This document shows, in pieces, positions 13,553 to 15,486 of a stretch of DNA of 15,486 bases. Every line of letters begins with the position of its first letter. Within the stretch, counting starts at the first letter, position 1. Under the pieces are notes generated by a model that was given only the letters and a program-made list of their open reading frames with translations, had not been told where the DNA came from and searched no databases. The position numbers and the translations under genes were made by a program. The stretch comes from an uncultured Coriobacteriaceae bacterium. GTDB taxonomy: Bacteria; Actinomycetota; Coriobacteriia; Coriobacteriales; Eggerthellaceae. Location of the stretch: contig URRZ01000050.1 of NCBI GenBank assembly GCA_900550385.1, forward strand, positions 1-15,486. The letters run 5' to 3'.

Positions 13553-14718
13553 TCAGCTCCGCCCCCTTCCTGCGGGCCCCTGCCCGAAACAGCGGGCCTG
13601 CCGTCCGCCGCGCGCTTTTCTTCTCTGCGCTTGACGCGCCGCTCTACAAAGCCGCGCAAAAGCAGCGAAAAGGCCGCGAAGTAGATTACCACGGAAATAA
13701 TGATATCAATGACCTGCGGCGCAAAGCCGTATACCTGCATATTGAAGCCGCCCTGGTTCAAATACGCCACGAACAGGCCTGAGAAAATGATGCCGATGGG
13801 ATTGTTGAGGCCCAGCAGCGCCACCGGGATGCCGTTGAAGCCCTCGGCGGCCAGCGTGTCCAGCACCTCGATTCCCTTGCCCGCGCCCGCCAGGTACAGG
13901 CATGCGCCGCCCAGGCCCGAGAGCGCGCCCGCAATGACCATGGAAAGCACGATGCTGCGTGTCTCGTTGATGCCGGCATACCGGGCCGCATCGCGGTTGT
14001 AGCCGCATGCCTTCAGCTCGTAGCCGAATTTTGTTTTTTCAATGAGGTAATAGATAACGACGCCCGCGAGGACGGCAATGAAGATGCCCGCGTTGGCGCT
14101 GGAGGCCGTGGCTCCGCTGCGGAAGATCAGGTCCATGCCCAGCTTGGGCGCGTTGGCGTTTTCCGCTACCGGAAGCGATTGGTTCTTCAGGGAATCGAAC
14201 ACCGTCAGCTGAATGAGGAAGTTGACGCCGTACATACCGATATAATTCATCATAATGCAGGCGATCACCTCGTTCACGTTGCACACGGCCTTCAAAAAGC
14301 CCGGAACAAGGCCCCACACCGCGCCCGCCAGCATCGCGCCCAGCAGGCAGGCCAGCCACAACAGCGGGCCGGGGATGAACGTGCATTTCACACCCATCAG
14401 AACGGCCACATATGCGCCCACGATGAACTGGCCGGACGCGCCGATGTTGAACAGGCCCGTTTTGTTGGCAAAGCCCACCGAAAGGCCCGTCAGAATGATG
14501 GGCGTAGCTGCGTACAGCACCTGCCCCAGGTTTTTCATGTCGGAAAGGCCGCCCGTCAGAATGGCCAGCAGGCCCCAGAAGGCATTGGCCGGGTCTGCCA
14601 CCAGCAGCACCACAAAGCCCACCACAAGGCCGCACAAAATTGCCAGAAGCGAGGCCATAAAGCTGGAAAAACCCGCTTTTGTATAGAGATTTCGCCAGCG
14701 CGCCGATATTTTTTTCAT
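13549..14718 (-). CDS. Nucleoside/lipoprotein-type ABC transporter permease (YufP-like)
   Basis: Inner-membrane subunit of a BmpA-type nucleoside importer, 389 residues. About nine or ten hydrophobic segments follow a basic N-terminus. Family features: GLSVGFANKTGLFNIGASGQF at about 78-98, NEVIACIMMNYIG at about 148-160, LKACGYNRDAARYAGI at about 236-251 (ATPase-contact region), and AEGFNGIPVALLG at about 290-302. The tail is basic and Gly/Pro-rich. The ATG at 14718 has GGAGG about 10 nt upstream and overlaps the ATPase stop by four bases (ATGA), and its own stop overlaps the next gene the same way, so translation is coupled. The DNA is richer in A/T runs than the genes left of 13300, which suggests a different origin. 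Confidence 0.92.
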   Translation of the reverse strand: MKKISARWRNLYTKAGFSSFMASLLAILCGLVVGFVVLLVADPANAFWGLLAILTGGLSDMKNLGQVLYAATPIILTGLSVGFANKTGLFNIGASGQFIVGAYVAVLMGVKCTFIPGPLLWLACLLGAMLAGAVWGLVPGFLKAVCNVNEVIACIMMNYIGMYGVNFLIQLTVFDSLKNQSLPVAENANAPKLGMDLIFRSGATASSANAGIFIAVLAGVVIYYLIEKTKFGYELKACGYNRDAARYAGINETRSIVLSMVIAGALSGLGGACLYLAGAGKGIEVLDTLAAEGFNGIPVALLGLNNPIGIIFSGLFVAYLNQGGFNMQVYGFAPQVIDIIISVVIYFAAFSLLLRGFVERRVKRREEKRAADGRPAVSGRGPQEGGGAE

Positions 14719-15486
14719 TGCACTGCCCTCCTCCCGGAACCGGCCATATAAAGCCCAAGCTCCTGCACGGTGACTGTTTTCGGGTCAAGATCGGCCACGA
14801 TCCGGCCCTCATAGATAACGAGGATACGGTCTGAAAGCTGCATCACCTCGTCCAGCTCCAGGCTCACGAGAAGGATGGCCTTGCCCGCGTCCCGCTCCTC
14901 CACCAGCTTGCCGTGGATGTACTCGATGGCGCCTACGTCCAGTCCGCGCGTGGGCTGGACGGCGATGAGCACGTCCGGGTCGCGGTCGATCTCCCGCGCG
15001 ACGATGGCCTTCTGCTGGTTGCCGCCGGACATGCTGCGCGTGATGGTGCGCGCGCCCTGGCCCGAGCGGATATCAAATTTGCCGATGAGCTTGTCTGCGT
15101 ATTCGTAGATGGCGTCGTACTTCAAAAAGCCGCGGCTGCAAAACTCCGGCTCAAAATAGCTTTGCAGCACCAGATTGTAAGCAAGGTTATAATCCAGCAC
15201 AAGGCCATGGCGGTGGCGGTCCTCGGGAATATGCCCCAGACCGCCCGCGTTGCGCCTGCGGATGGGCGCGTGGGTGATATCCTGTCCGTTCAGCGTCACA
15301 GTGCCCTCCTCCGGCTCCACAAGGCCTGTCAGCGCGTAAACAAGCTCTGTCTGCCCGTTTCCGTCGATGCCCGCGATGCACACGATTTCGCCCCGGCGCA
15401 CGTCAAAATCCACATGGTCCACCACATTTTTGCTGCCTCCGTGTCCCTTTACGCAAACCCCCCGGGCCGACAGCACGACCTCTCCC
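14715..15486 (-). CDS. Nucleoside ABC transporter, tandem ATPase, C-terminal half (cut by window end)
   Basis: The frame is open to the right edge; the GTG at 15476 is probably internal. The 256 residues visible are one ABC domain of a two-domain ATPase of the RbsA/YufO kind. It shows the degenerate Walker A GIDGNGQTE, signature MSGGNQQK, the Walker B region VLIAVQPTRGLDVGA and LVSLELDE in place of the His switch, all usual for the second domain, with the catalytic first domain expected beyond the window. It would drive uptake with the permease that overlaps its stop codon (ATGA). The partner binding lipoprotein, if present, must also lie to the right. Confidence 0.92.
   Translation of the reverse strand, partial: GEVVLSARGVCVKGHGGSKNVVDHVDFDVRRGEIVCIAGIDGNGQTELVYALTGLVEPEEGTVTLNGQDITHAPIRRRNAGGLGHIPEDRHRHGLVLDYNLAYNLVLQSYFEPEFCSRGFLKYDAIYEYADKLIGKFDIRSGQGARTITRSMSGGNQQKAIVAREIDRDPDVLIAVQPTRGLDVGAIEYIHGKLVEERDAGKAILLVSLELDEVMQLSDRILVIYEGRIVADLDPKTVTVQELGLYMAGSGRRAVQ

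Noticed and set aside
1..15486. CRISPR arrays, tRNA or rRNA genes, phage genes
   Set aside because: No regularly spaced repeats, cloverleaf with CCA-like end, rRNA stretches or phage structural genes were recognised on either strand.

Overview
The window is high-GC bacterial DNA. Gene content, codon bias and the type of membrane-linked LuxR regulator at its right side suggest a gut actinobacterium of the Eggerthellaceae (Eggerthella or Gordonibacter-like). That assignment is inference from recognised protein types, not from a search.

Layout, left to right. (1) 1-1285, +: the 3' part of a polysaccharide/lipid-linked oligosaccharide flippase. (2) 1286-1480: a dense set of hairpins and short repeats between two convergent genes. 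(3) 1481-3004, -: IMP dehydrogenase (guaB) of the type known structurally from Tritrichomonas foetus. (4) 3227-5883, -: a polar amino acid ABC importer in the order lipoprotein, permease, ATPase. Its two gaps (183 and 185 nt) hold strong hairpins, and a good sigma-70-like promoter with a dyad at the predicted start site lies in front. (5) 6260-7684, -: an M18 zinc aminopeptidase with its own U-tailed terminator. (6) 7936-11193, +: a 1085-residue ABC transporter with ATPase and FtsX-type permease fused and a very large outer domain. (7) 11467-12078, +: rubrerythrin, with a clear promoter, a palindrome at the predicted start site and an excellent terminator. (8) 12279-12803, -: a YfcE-type phosphoesterase. 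(9) 12839-13552, -: a chimeric open frame. Its first ~55-78 residues are the start of a nucleoside-type ABC permease, and the rest is the last membrane segment and DNA-binding domain of a LuxR-family regulator. (10) 13549-15486, -: a nucleoside (BmpA/YufOPQ-like) ABC permease and the C-terminal half of its tandem ATPase, cut by the window end.

The most notable point is item 9. The import operon on the right is more A+T-rich and Clostridia-like in style. It runs with ATGA overlaps from ATPase to permease 1 to permease 2, but permease 2 breaks off after its first membrane segments and continues in frame into a LuxR regulator that has lost its own N-terminal membrane domain. Either a real recombination joined foreign transporter DNA to the resident regulator and made a hybrid membrane transcription factor, or the contig is misassembled there. 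The sequence alone cannot decide this.

Functionally the window combines nutrient uptake (amino acids, probably nucleosides), peptide end-trimming, GMP synthesis, peroxide defence and envelope export. Apart from the two importers, the genes are probably separate transcription units.
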